Source: CAYMKL01 sp964390805 (lineage in GTDB: Bacteria; Chloroflexota; Anaerolineae; VGOG01). From it: a stretch of DNA of 31,532 bases. Under the pieces are notes generated by a model. The model made no database searches. It worked only from the letters and a program-made list of their open reading frames with translations, and was not told where the DNA came from. Below, in pieces: positions 21,254 through 27,557 of the stretch. How positions within the stretch are numbered: position 1 is the first letter of the stretch; each line of letters starts with the position of its first letter. The translations under genes were made by a program, and so were the position numbers. The stretch is from positions 1 to 31,532 of the forward strand of contig CAYMKL010000083.1 of the NCBI GenBank assembly GCA_964390805.1. The letters run 5' to 3'.

Positions 21254-22546
21254 GTGTCTACTAAATTAGGTCCCCACGTGCTATGGAACGCTCCAGACTT
21301 GAGTGAATACATCCCGTCTGGCATAGCAGTGGCCAAGTTTGCGGGCGATTGGGCGATGGCTCATGACGTCCCGGAGGGCGTTCTGGTGATCGGTCGCATG
21401 GTCGTGGAAGACTACGACGCCCAAGAGCAGAAGGCCAATGGCCAGACACCCCTCGAAGCAGCGCAGCAGTTTGTTCAGGATCAACTGCCCACCTATCAGG
21501 CCAACCCCCTCATCAAGTACTGGGAGGGGCATAACGAGCCGGTTTGGACCGATGAAGAGGGCATGGCATGGTATGCCCAGTTCGAGGTGGCGCGTATGCA
21601 GTTGATGGCCGACCTGGGGCTGAAGTGCGTGCTCGCAAACTTCGCCACCGGCACGCCGGATCTGTCTCTCTGGCCCGCCTTCTTGCCGGCGCTCCAGATC
21701 GCCAGAGAGTATCGGGCCCTCCTGGGTCTCCACGAGTACAGTTGCCCCTGGATGTGGTGGATGACGGGGAGTTATCAACTGGACCCCAACGACGATCAGG
21801 GGGATGAGGGATGGACCACGCTGCGTTACCGCAAGATCTACCGTCAGCATCTGATCCCCAACGATCTGGGGAACGTACCGTTGGTGATCACCGAATGTGG
21901 CATTGATCCAGGGGTGAATCCCAAGCCACCGGGGGTAGTAGGCGGGACGTGGAAGGAACTGGGCGACTTTTGGGCCCAGCACGACAACGAGCCGGACAAG
22001 GCCGACTACTATTTCCGGCAACTGGTCTGGTACGACGAGGAACTGCAAAAGGATGACTACGTCGTCGGCGCGACCGTCTTCACCTGGGGTAGTTTCGGCC
22101 CACCCTGGTCGCGTTTCGACGTGGCCGGGACGGAGGTGGCCACCAAACTGATCGCGTATACCCTGGCGAACCCGGCCGAGCCCTTTGTGTATCCCGGAGA
22201 CGAAGACGGTGGCGAAATCATAGGTGTGGGTGAGGCTGGGATACCACGTGGAAAGCCTCGTGTCCAGTACGAGCGCACCTACGTGCTGCTACCCCCCAGT
22301 GCAGACGCGGCCTGGGCGCGGGCGGTGGTAGATGGCACGTGGGATCAGCATCGCTACACCATCGGAGGCAGCGCCGATGACGCGGCCGTCGGCGACCTGG
22401 ATGTGCGGCGCGTGATCGCCGTCAATCCGCAGGAGTGGGGAGACTCGTTGGAAGCGTTCTACGCCCAGTATTACCCCGGCGTCGAGTACAGTGCCATCAC
22501 CGCCGCAACCCCTGAGGAGCTGGCGCAGAAGTTGGCCAACGAGTAG
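21254..22546 (+). CDS. Clan GH-A glycoside hydrolase-like protein
   Basis: A 430-aa (beta/alpha)8-type glycosidase-like protein; the exact GH family is not clear. Acid/base candidate Glu95 in EGHNEP and nucleophile candidate Glu214 in LVITECGID fit clan GH-A geometry, with HEYSCPWMWWM and ATVFTWGSFGPPWS lining a pocket. From about residue 320 a linker (DEDGGEIIGVGEAG) leads to a C-terminal module of ~85 residues beginning YERTYVLLPPSAD and including GDLDVRRVIAVNPQEW and YYPGVEY. No signal peptide is seen. GTG at 21254 is chosen because GAGGAGG lies 6 nt upstream; the ATG at 21218 has no such site. Alone on its transcript, between a pseudogene and an inverted-repeat element. Confidence 0.8.
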   Translation: MSTKLGPHVLWNAPDLSEYIPSGIAVAKFAGDWAMAHDVPEGVLVIGRMVVEDYDAQEQKANGQTPLEAAQQFVQDQLPTYQANPLIKYWEGHNEPVWTDEEGMAWYAQFEVARMQLMADLGLKCVLANFATGTPDLSLWPAFLPALQIAREYRALLGLHEYSCPWMWWMTGSYQLDPNDDQGDEGWTTLRYRKIYRQHLIPNDLGNVPLVITECGIDPGVNPKPPGVVGGTWKELGDFWAQHDNEPDKADYYFRQLVWYDEELQKDDYVVGATVFTWGSFGPPWSRFDVAGTEVATKLIAYTLANPAEPFVYPGDEDGGEIIGVGEAGIPRGKPRVQYERTYVLLPPSADAAWARAVVDGTWDQHRYTIGGSADDAAVGDLDVRRVIAVNPQEWGDSLEAFYAQYYPGVEYSAITAATPEELAQKLANE

Positions 22547-22631
22547 AGTGACATCCTGCTGTCGGCGGCACCCTCGTGAGGCTGGGGGCAGACCAATCAA
22601 AGATGTCCACTTTTCCCACGTCCCTTATCAC

Positions 22632-22780
22632 TGGACTTTGGGCAAAATCGCGACGGCAGCCAGAAACCCGTTTTCTCGCAGCAGAATGCCGTCCATGCCC
22701 GATTGAAACAAGCTGATTCAGGCAGATTTCGGTGGCGAAGTTATCAGAAAACGGGTTTCTTTGGCTTTGTCCAAAGTCCA
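22632..22780. repeat. Nested inverted-repeat (MITE-like) element upstream of the R3H ATPase
   Basis: Inner arms AGAAACCCGTTTTCT (22662-22676) and AGAAAACGGGTTTCT (22746-22760) are perfect. Outer arms TGGACTTTGGGCAAA (22632-22646) and TTTGTCCAAAGTCCA (22766-22780) match 14 of 15. The whole is a 149-bp stem-loop-capable element ending 25 bp before the next start codon. The rest of the 22547-22805 gap holds nothing else recognisable. Confidence 0.85.
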
Positions 22781-22805
22781 ATTATCAGAGGTGATTTGAG
22801 AGGAT

Positions 22806-24329
22806 ATGCAACGACAAATGAAGATAACCGATGATCTAGAGGCATTGCTAACGGTTCTGCCGCCCCCTATAGAGCAGCCTCTTCGGGAGGCAAACGAGGG
22901 CGACGACCTGCTAGAGATCGTGTTGGACCTGGGACGCCAACCGGAGGCGCGTTTTGTCAGCCACGAAATTGCCCTCAACGAGAACGAGGTCACCGAGAAG
23001 GAAATCGAGCACGTGGTCTCCCGCATCGGCGAGTTCGACGCCGACAACCGGGCGGGAATCGAGCGCACTCTACATCGTATCTCGGCCATCCGCAACCGCA
23101 AGGGGGGCGTCGTGGGCCTCACCTGTCGCGTGGGGCGAGCTGTCTACGGCACCATTGACATCATCCGAGACATCATCGAGTCGGGCAAGAACATACTCCT
23201 CCTGGGCCGGCCGGGGGTGGGCAAGACAACCATGCTACGGGAGACAGCGCGCGTCCTGGCCGAGAAGAAGCGGGTGGTCATCGTTGACACCTCCAACGAG
23301 ATCGCCGGAGACGGCGATATCCCCCACCCCGCCATCGGCCGGGCGCGACGCATGCAGGTAGCCACACCCTCCTTGCAGCACGAGGTGATGATCGAAGCGG
23401 TGGAAAACCACATGCCAGAGGTGATCATCATTGATGAGATCGGCAGGGAGCTGGAGGCGGTGGCCGCTCGCACCATCGCCGAGCGAGGGGTGCAGCTCAT
23501 CGGCACGGCCCACGGCAACGCCCTGGACAACCTGATGCTGAATCCCACCCTGGCCGACCTGGTGGGCGGTATCCAGAGCGTTACCCTTAGCGATGAAGAA
23601 GCCCGGCGTCGGGGAACCCAGAAGTCCATTTTAGAGCGCAAGGCCCCGCCCACCTTCGATGTGGTAGTGGAAATTCAGGATCGGCAGCGGTTGGCAGTGC
23701 ATCACAATGTGGCGGCCGCCGTGGACGCCATTCTAAGAGGACGCTCTCTACCAGCCGGGATCCGTTATCGAGATGAGCAGGGGGAGGTGCAAATCGAGGA
23801 GGCAACACTTCCGCCCCCGAGTTTGGGGGAAAAGCCCTTTAGCCCCCCATCCAAGCCCGCAGCCCCTCTGACTGCCCTGCACGTCTATCCCTACGGCATA
23901 GCCCGCAATCGCTTGAACCAGGCCGCCAGCCGCTTCCACCTTCCTGTGATCATCGTAGATGACCTGGAAAAGGCCGAGGTGGTAATCACGCTGAAGCAGT
24001 ATTATCGTAAGCGCCCCCGGGTCATTGCCGACGCAGAAGAAGGAGGCATTCCCATCTACGTCCTGCGCTCCAACACCATCAAGCAGATGCAGAATTGCCT
24101 GGTGGATATCTTCGGCCTGAAAATGGAGGAAACGGACCCCTTCGCCATAGCGATGCGAGAGACCCAGGAAGCCGTCCAAAAGGTGTTGGCTGGTGCCAGC
24201 TCAGTAAACCTCTCCCCCCAGAACGCCTACATCCGCCGTCGCCAACATCAGATGGTCCGCCAAGCGGATCTCGTCTCCCACAGCCGTGGCAAGGAGCCAA
24301 GGCGGGGGGTGAGGATATATCGGGAGTGA
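22806..24329 (+). CDS. AAA ATPase with C-terminal R3H domain (Ycf45/SpoIIIAA-like)
   Basis: 507 aa. The N-terminal ~120 residues contain LPPPIEQPL and a SRIGEFDADNRAGIERTLHR segment, leading to an ATPase core: Walker A GRPGVGKTT (134-142), DTSNEIAGDGDIPHPAIGRARRMQV, Walker B EVIIIDEIGRE (Asp210, Glu211), and GTAHGN. A Pro-rich linker (~335-355) is followed by a domain that re-uses YPYGIARNRLNQA..., and the last ~60 residues contain RRRQHQMVRQADLVSHSRG, an R3H-type nucleic-acid-binding motif. Proteins with this layout are known in cyanobacteria and plastids (Ycf45), without a settled role. GAGGTGAT lies 10 nt before the ATG. The tmk gene starts 14 nt after the stop. Confidence 0.92.
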   Translation: MQRQMKITDDLEALLTVLPPPIEQPLREANEGDDLLEIVLDLGRQPEARFVSHEIALNENEVTEKEIEHVVSRIGEFDADNRAGIERTLHRISAIRNRKGGVVGLTCRVGRAVYGTIDIIRDIIESGKNILLLGRPGVGKTTMLRETARVLAEKKRVVIVDTSNEIAGDGDIPHPAIGRARRMQVATPSLQHEVMIEAVENHMPEVIIIDEIGRELEAVAARTIAERGVQLIGTAHGNALDNLMLNPTLADLVGGIQSVTLSDEEARRRGTQKSILERKAPPTFDVVVEIQDRQRLAVHHNVAAAVDAILRGRSLPAGIRYRDEQGEVQIEEATLPPPSLGEKPFSPPSKPAAPLTALHVYPYGIARNRLNQAASRFHLPVIIVDDLEKAEVVITLKQYYRKRPRVIADAEEGGIPIYVLRSNTIKQMQNCLVDIFGLKMEETDPFAIAMRETQEAVQKVLAGASSVNLSPQNAYIRRRQHQMVRQADLVSHSRGKEPRRGVRIYRE

Positions 24330-24343
24330 GGGGAGAGAAGGGT

Positions 24344-25120
24344 TTGAGTCTATTCATCACCTTTGAGGGCCCCGAAGGCAGCGGCAAGACAACGCAGATA
24401 GAGCTTCTGAGGGGTTATCTTGAGGAGAAGGGCTACCCCGTGCTGGCCACGCGCGAACCAGGAGGTACGAGCATCGGCAATCAAATCCGAGCTGTCCTCC
24501 TCGACCCCCGAAACACCGAGATGCTACCCGCCAGTGAGGCCCTGCTTTTCTCTGCGGCGAGGGCTCAAATAGTCCATCAGGTCATCCGTCCCCACCTGGC
24601 ACAAGGCGGCATCGCCCTCTGCGATCGCTACGCCGATTCGACCCTGGCCTACCAGGGTTACGGCCACGGCCTGGAGTTGGAGATGCTGCACGCCATCACC
24701 GCCCTGGCCACCGAGGGGCTGAAGCCAGATCTGACGGTCTATCTGGACATTGACGTCGAGGAGGGGTTGCGGCGCAAGCTGGCGGCGCACAAAGCGGGCA
24801 ATGCAGAGTGGAACCGCTTGGACCGACAGGAGACGGCCTTCCACCGCCGGGTGAGGGAGGGGTACCTGCAGATGGCGGCTAGGGAGCCCGACCGCTGGTT
24901 GGTGATTGACGCCACCCAACTCCTGGAGGCTATACAGGCCTCTATCAGGGCCAGGGTGGAAGCGAAGTTAGTAACTGCTCACCTCGCTCGGCCTGGATTG
25001 CCGAACCCAGGCCAGATGGGCCGAAACCAATCGAATTCAGCTTGTCAAGCCGCCGGATCTGGCGATCCGGCGGGAGCGGGTGAGCAGTTAGCTAAGTTGT
25101 ATGGCGGACGTAGTCGCTAG
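24344..25120 (+). CDS. tmk: Thymidylate kinase with an element-encoded C-terminal tail
   Basis: Phosphorylates dTMP to dTDP. 258 aa from TTG at 24344. Key parts: FITFEGPEGSGKTT (P-loop, 4-17), TREPGGTSIG, CDRYADSTLAYQGYG (DR(Y/H) motif), YLDIDVEEGLRRK, and NRLDRQETAFHRRV lid. GTG at 24326, overlapping the previous stop, is another possible start. The family is usually ~205-215 aa. Here codons ~210-249 are encoded by a 120-bp palindromic element (24971-25090), flanked by TTA on both sides. Taking it out restores VEAKL followed by AKLYGGRSR and the same stop, a 218-aa protein. The tail is predicted to be disordered and probably does not affect the core. Confidence 0.95.
   Translation: MSLFITFEGPEGSGKTTQIELLRGYLEEKGYPVLATREPGGTSIGNQIRAVLLDPRNTEMLPASEALLFSAARAQIVHQVIRPHLAQGGIALCDRYADSTLAYQGYGHGLELEMLHAITALATEGLKPDLTVYLDIDVEEGLRRKLAAHKAGNAEWNRLDRQETAFHRRVREGYLQMAAREPDRWLVIDATQLLEAIQASIRARVEAKLVTAHLARPGLPNPGQMGRNQSNSACQAAGSGDPAGAGEQLAKLYGGRSR
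24971..25090. mobile_element. 120-bp palindromic element inserted in frame in tmk, TTA target duplication
   Basis: Terminal inverted repeats TAACTGCTCACC (24972-24983) and GGTGAGCAGTTA (25079-25090) are perfect. Inside are hairpins GGCCTGG/CCAGGCC (about 24990-25013) and CCGCCGGATC/GATCCGGCGG (25050-25059, 25064-25073). TTA at 24968-24970 and 25088-25090 reads as a 3-bp target duplication. Length 120 bp is 40 codons with no stop in the tmk frame. A related copy is at 27449-27554. It has no transposase, so it is a non-autonomous element. Confidence 0.85.
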
Positions 25121-25138
25121 ATGGGAGGGATGGACGAG

Positions 25139-25468
25139 ATGAAACTGATCATGAGCATTGTTAACCGCGATGACGCCAGGGGATTGGTCGAGGCCCTGCT
25201 AAGGGAGGGGCATCGGGCCACGTTAATCAGCACGACCGGAGGTTTCTTGCGGGCGGGGAACACGACCATCTATGTGGGCACCGAGGACGAGAAGGTGGAC
25301 GAAGTGCTGGGGTTGATCAAGGAGAACTGCCACACCAGAACCGAGTACGTCAATCCCTTACCACCTATGATGGAGGCAGGGGAGTTATACATACCCACCC
25401 CTGTGGAGGTACAGGTAGGCGGCGCTACTGTCTTCGTCGTTGACGTGGAGCGCTGTGAGAAGCTCTAG
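25139..25468 (+). CDS. darA: DarA/PstA-type cyclic-di-AMP-binding PII-like protein
   Basis: A 109-aa trimeric PII-like protein; family members bind cyclic-di-AMP. The start KLIMSIVNRDDARGLVEALL, the loop STTGGFLRAGNTTIYVG, and EDEKVDEVLGLIKENC are diagnostic. The C-terminal VQVGGATVFVVDVERC strand completes the ferredoxin-like fold. The ATG at 25139 is chosen over 25121 and 25130, as GGGAGGG (25123-25129) then has a 9-nt spacing and the length equals the family's. tmk followed by darA (yaaQ) is the order known from Bacillus, which supports both names. Confidence 0.94.
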   Translation: MKLIMSIVNRDDARGLVEALLREGHRATLISTTGGFLRAGNTTIYVGTEDEKVDEVLGLIKENCHTRTEYVNPLPPMMEAGELYIPTPVEVQVGGATVFVVDVERCEKL

Positions 25469-25471
25469 CTG

Positions 25472-25861
25472 CTAGAACTCGTCCCCGACGCCTGGCTCGC
25501 CTCCCAGGTCGGGCATGGCCTCCTCAATGTCCTCCGGGCTCTGTCCTGATTCCAGCCTGTCTATGACCTCGTCAAACTCCGGCCCCAGGTCCTCTCCCAT
25601 CTCACGGCTCATATTCCGCATCCAGCGCCCCATTGATTTTGGATCGCTCTCATCCAGGCCAGCCAGGCTGCTGGGATCGGCCAGGCCCTCCAGTCGGCTC
25701 TCCTCGGACCTGACCACAGAGACGCGAGAAACCAGGCGGGTCAGGTGCTCTCCGCCGCAGAATGAACAGCAGGGCGGGGTCTCCCCTATCTCCGAGAAAC
25801 TCCGCCAGAATCGGGTCAGCCGCCGCCCACAGTTATTGCAGCGATACTCGTAGATTGGCAA
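25472..25861 (-). CDS. FmdB family zinc-ribbon protein
   Basis: 129 aa. An N-terminal zinc ribbon (MPIYEYRCNNCG..., Cys8/Cys11 and Cys31-32/Cys35) typical of the FmdB regulatory-protein family is followed by an acidic, Met/Glu-rich tail (~65-129), probably helical then disordered. TTG at 25861 is chosen over ATG at 25867: AGGAGG (25869-25874) is only 1 nt from the ATG but 7 nt from the TTG, and family proteins start with MP(I/T)YEY. It lies convergent with darA (3 nt between the stops) and divergent from gmk. Function within the family is not settled. Confidence 0.9.
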   Translation of the reverse strand: MPIYEYRCNNCGRRLTRFWRSFSEIGETPPCCSFCGGEHLTRLVSRVSVVRSEESRLEGLADPSSLAGLDESDPKSMGRWMRNMSREMGEDLGPEFDEVIDRLESGQSPEDIEEAMPDLGGEPGVGDEF

Positions 25862-25890
25862 AGCCATTCCTCCTGTAGGGTATTTCTGTA

Positions 25891-25919
25891 ATTATAGTCG
25901 AAATCGCTTCCGGAATCAA
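25891..25919 (-). promoter_or_regulatory. Promoter of the fmdB-type gene
   Basis: Minus strand: TTGATT (25919-25914), 17-nt spacer, TATAAT (25896-25891). Start near 25884, leaving a ~24-nt leader that holds AGGAGG. Confidence 0.75.
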
Positions 25920-25939
25920 GTCGCAACTTAGATATTAGA

Positions 25940-26584
25940 GTGTCAAACTCATCGGAACATAATCCTTACCACATCGAACCCAATCCCCTGTTGGTCGTTA
26001 TCTCTGGCGCCTCAGGCGTAGGGAAAGACGCTACCGTGCAGCGCATGGGGGAAATGGGCTATCCCTTCCACTTCGTGGTCACGGCTACCACCCGACCCAG
26101 AAGGCCCAATGAAGTGGACGGGGTGGACTATCATTTCGTTTCCGAGCAGGAGTTCGCCGAGATGCTGAAAAAAGGTGAACTCCTGGAACATGCCATCGTC
26201 TATGGCCAACACAAGGGCATTCCTAAGAAGCAGGTAGGGGAGGCCCTGGCGAGCGGCAAGGACGTCATCATGCGCATAGACGTTCAAGGTGCGGCCACCA
26301 TTCGCAATCTCGTTCCTGAGGCCGTCTTCATCTTCCTCACCGCTTCCTCGGAGGAGGAGCTGATCCATCGTCTCAAAACACGCAAAACCGAGACACCCGA
26401 GGGCTTGAAGAGACGCATCGCCACAGCCCGGGAGGAAATGAATCGCTTGGACGAATTTGACTATGTGGTGGTTAACTGCGATAATCACCTCGATGATACA
26501 GTGAGGACCATTGCTGCCATCATCACCGCCGAAAAATGTAAGGTGAAACAGCGAAAGATCGAATTGCAAGGAGGCGCTCGATGA
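25940..26584 (+). CDS. gmk: Guanylate kinase
   Basis: 214 aa, converts GMP to GDP. P-loop GASGVGKDAT (23-32; most relatives have GPSGVGK followed by S/G-T), the GMP-binding TATTRPRRPNEVDGVDYHFV, EHAIVYGQHKGIP, VIMRIDVQGA, and the lid RHRLKTRKTE-like region RLKTRKTETPEGLKRRI. The N-terminal 15 residues (MSNSSEHNPYHIEPN) are an extra leader. GTG at 25940 is the only start before the core; no clear Shine-Dalgarno is seen, so leaderless or weak initiation is possible. It overlaps amrB by ATGA. Confidence 0.95.
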   Translation: MSNSSEHNPYHIEPNPLLVVISGASGVGKDATVQRMGEMGYPFHFVVTATTRPRRPNEVDGVDYHFVSEQEFAEMLKKGELLEHAIVYGQHKGIPKKQVGEALASGKDVIMRIDVQGAATIRNLVPEAVFIFLTASSEEELIHRLKTRKTETPEGLKRRIATAREEMNRLDEFDYVVVNCDNHLDDTVRTIAAIITAEKCKVKQRKIELQGGAR

Positions 26585-27438
26585 AAGAGGTAAAAGCGGG
26601 TGGAATTCGGCAGTCCGTTATCGCTGGCGATTGGTACCCCGGTCAGCCCGATGTATTGCGTCGGACACTGGAGGGTTACTTGGCGGACGCTGAGAAGGTA
26701 GAGCTAGAAGGAGATCTGAAGGCGCTCATCAGCCCCCACGCAGGCTACGTCTATTCCGGCCCCACAGCAGCTCATGCCTATAAGCAATTGGAGAACGGCC
26801 AGGTTTTTGATACCGTAGCCGTCCTCTCACCTCTCCACCAGGCGTATCTGGGTCGCTTCGCCGTCACCAGGGCAGGCCACTATGATACCCCTCTGGGGCT
26901 GGTGGAAGTTGATGCCGGATTGGTGGAGGCGCTGGGCAAAGAGGTAACGCTGGACCGCGTAGGATTCGACGGCGAGCACTCACTGGAGATCCAACTCCCC
27001 TTCCTCCAGCACGTCTTAGGAAACTTCACCCTGCTGCCGGTGATGTTGGGCGAGTCAATGACCAGCAGCCGAGGTCTGATGGCTTGCCGTGAGCTGAGCG
27101 CGGCTCTGGCTAAGCTGCTGGGCGATAGGAAAGCCCTTATCGTCGCCAGCACTGACCTGGCACACCTCCATGACTACAACGATGTCGTACGTCACGACAG
27201 AGTAGTGATCGAACTGGTGGAGCGGTTCGACATCGAGGGATTGGCTCGCGCCCTTATCGAAGGCCGTGGTCAGGCCTGTGGCGGGGCTCCCGTCGTGACC
27301 GCGCTCCTGACCGCGCAAGCTCTGGATGCGAACCGGGCCACGGTGCTCCATTACACCAACTCGGGCGACGTGACCGGCAATCGGCGGCCCGGCAGCTACA
27401 CCGTCGGCTACATGGCCGCAGCCGTTTACCAGGCATAG
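26581..27438 (+). CDS. amrB: AmmeMemoRadiSam system protein B (MEMO1 family)
   Basis: 285 aa. MEMO1-like fold related to class III extradiol dioxygenases: ISPHAGYVYSG (His53), LSPLHQAY (His86), GEHSLEIQLPFL, ASTDLAHLHDY, and the conserved Cys in GQACGGAPVV. This protein usually belongs to a three-gene set with AmmeMemoRadiSam protein A and a radical SAM enzyme; neither partner is in the window, so they may be elsewhere or absent. The role of the family in bacteria is not settled. AAGGAGG lies 6 nt before the ATG, and the start overlaps the gmk stop. Confidence 0.93.
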   Translation: MKEVKAGGIRQSVIAGDWYPGQPDVLRRTLEGYLADAEKVELEGDLKALISPHAGYVYSGPTAAHAYKQLENGQVFDTVAVLSPLHQAYLGRFAVTRAGHYDTPLGLVEVDAGLVEALGKEVTLDRVGFDGEHSLEIQLPFLQHVLGNFTLLPVMLGESMTSSRGLMACRELSAALAKLLGDRKALIVASTDLAHLHDYNDVVRHDRVVIELVERFDIEGLARALIEGRGQACGGAPVVTALLTAQALDANRATVLHYTNSGDVTGNRRPGSYTVGYMAAAVYQA

Positions 27439-27448
27439 TATTCATCCG

Positions 27449-27554
27449 CTCCGGCGGGATTGCCAAATCCCGCCGCTTCTGTGCTCAAGCAGAGCTGTCA
27501 GCCGCCGGATCTGGCGATCCGGCGGGAGCATTAAGGGCGCGAGGTGAGCAGTTA
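27449..27554. mobile_element. Second copy of the tmk-type palindromic element; end supplies the priA ribosome site
   Basis: Shares with the tmk copy a 29-bp core (27501-27529, identical to 25049-25077) and the right end GCGAGGTGAGCAGTTA (27539-27554), the reverse complement of 24972-24987. The left hairpin CGGCGGGAT/ATCCCGCCG (about 27452-27475) has the same GGATTGCC loop as the tmk copy, but a different stem that still pairs. The left terminal repeat is not present. GAGGTGAG in the right end is 9 nt before the priA ATG. Confidence 0.8.
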
Positions 27555-27557
27555 TCC

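Noticed and set aside
24971..27554. The repeated 29-bp palindromes as a CRISPR array
   Set aside because: Only two copies, 2.4 kb apart with genes between; no spacers and no cas genes.
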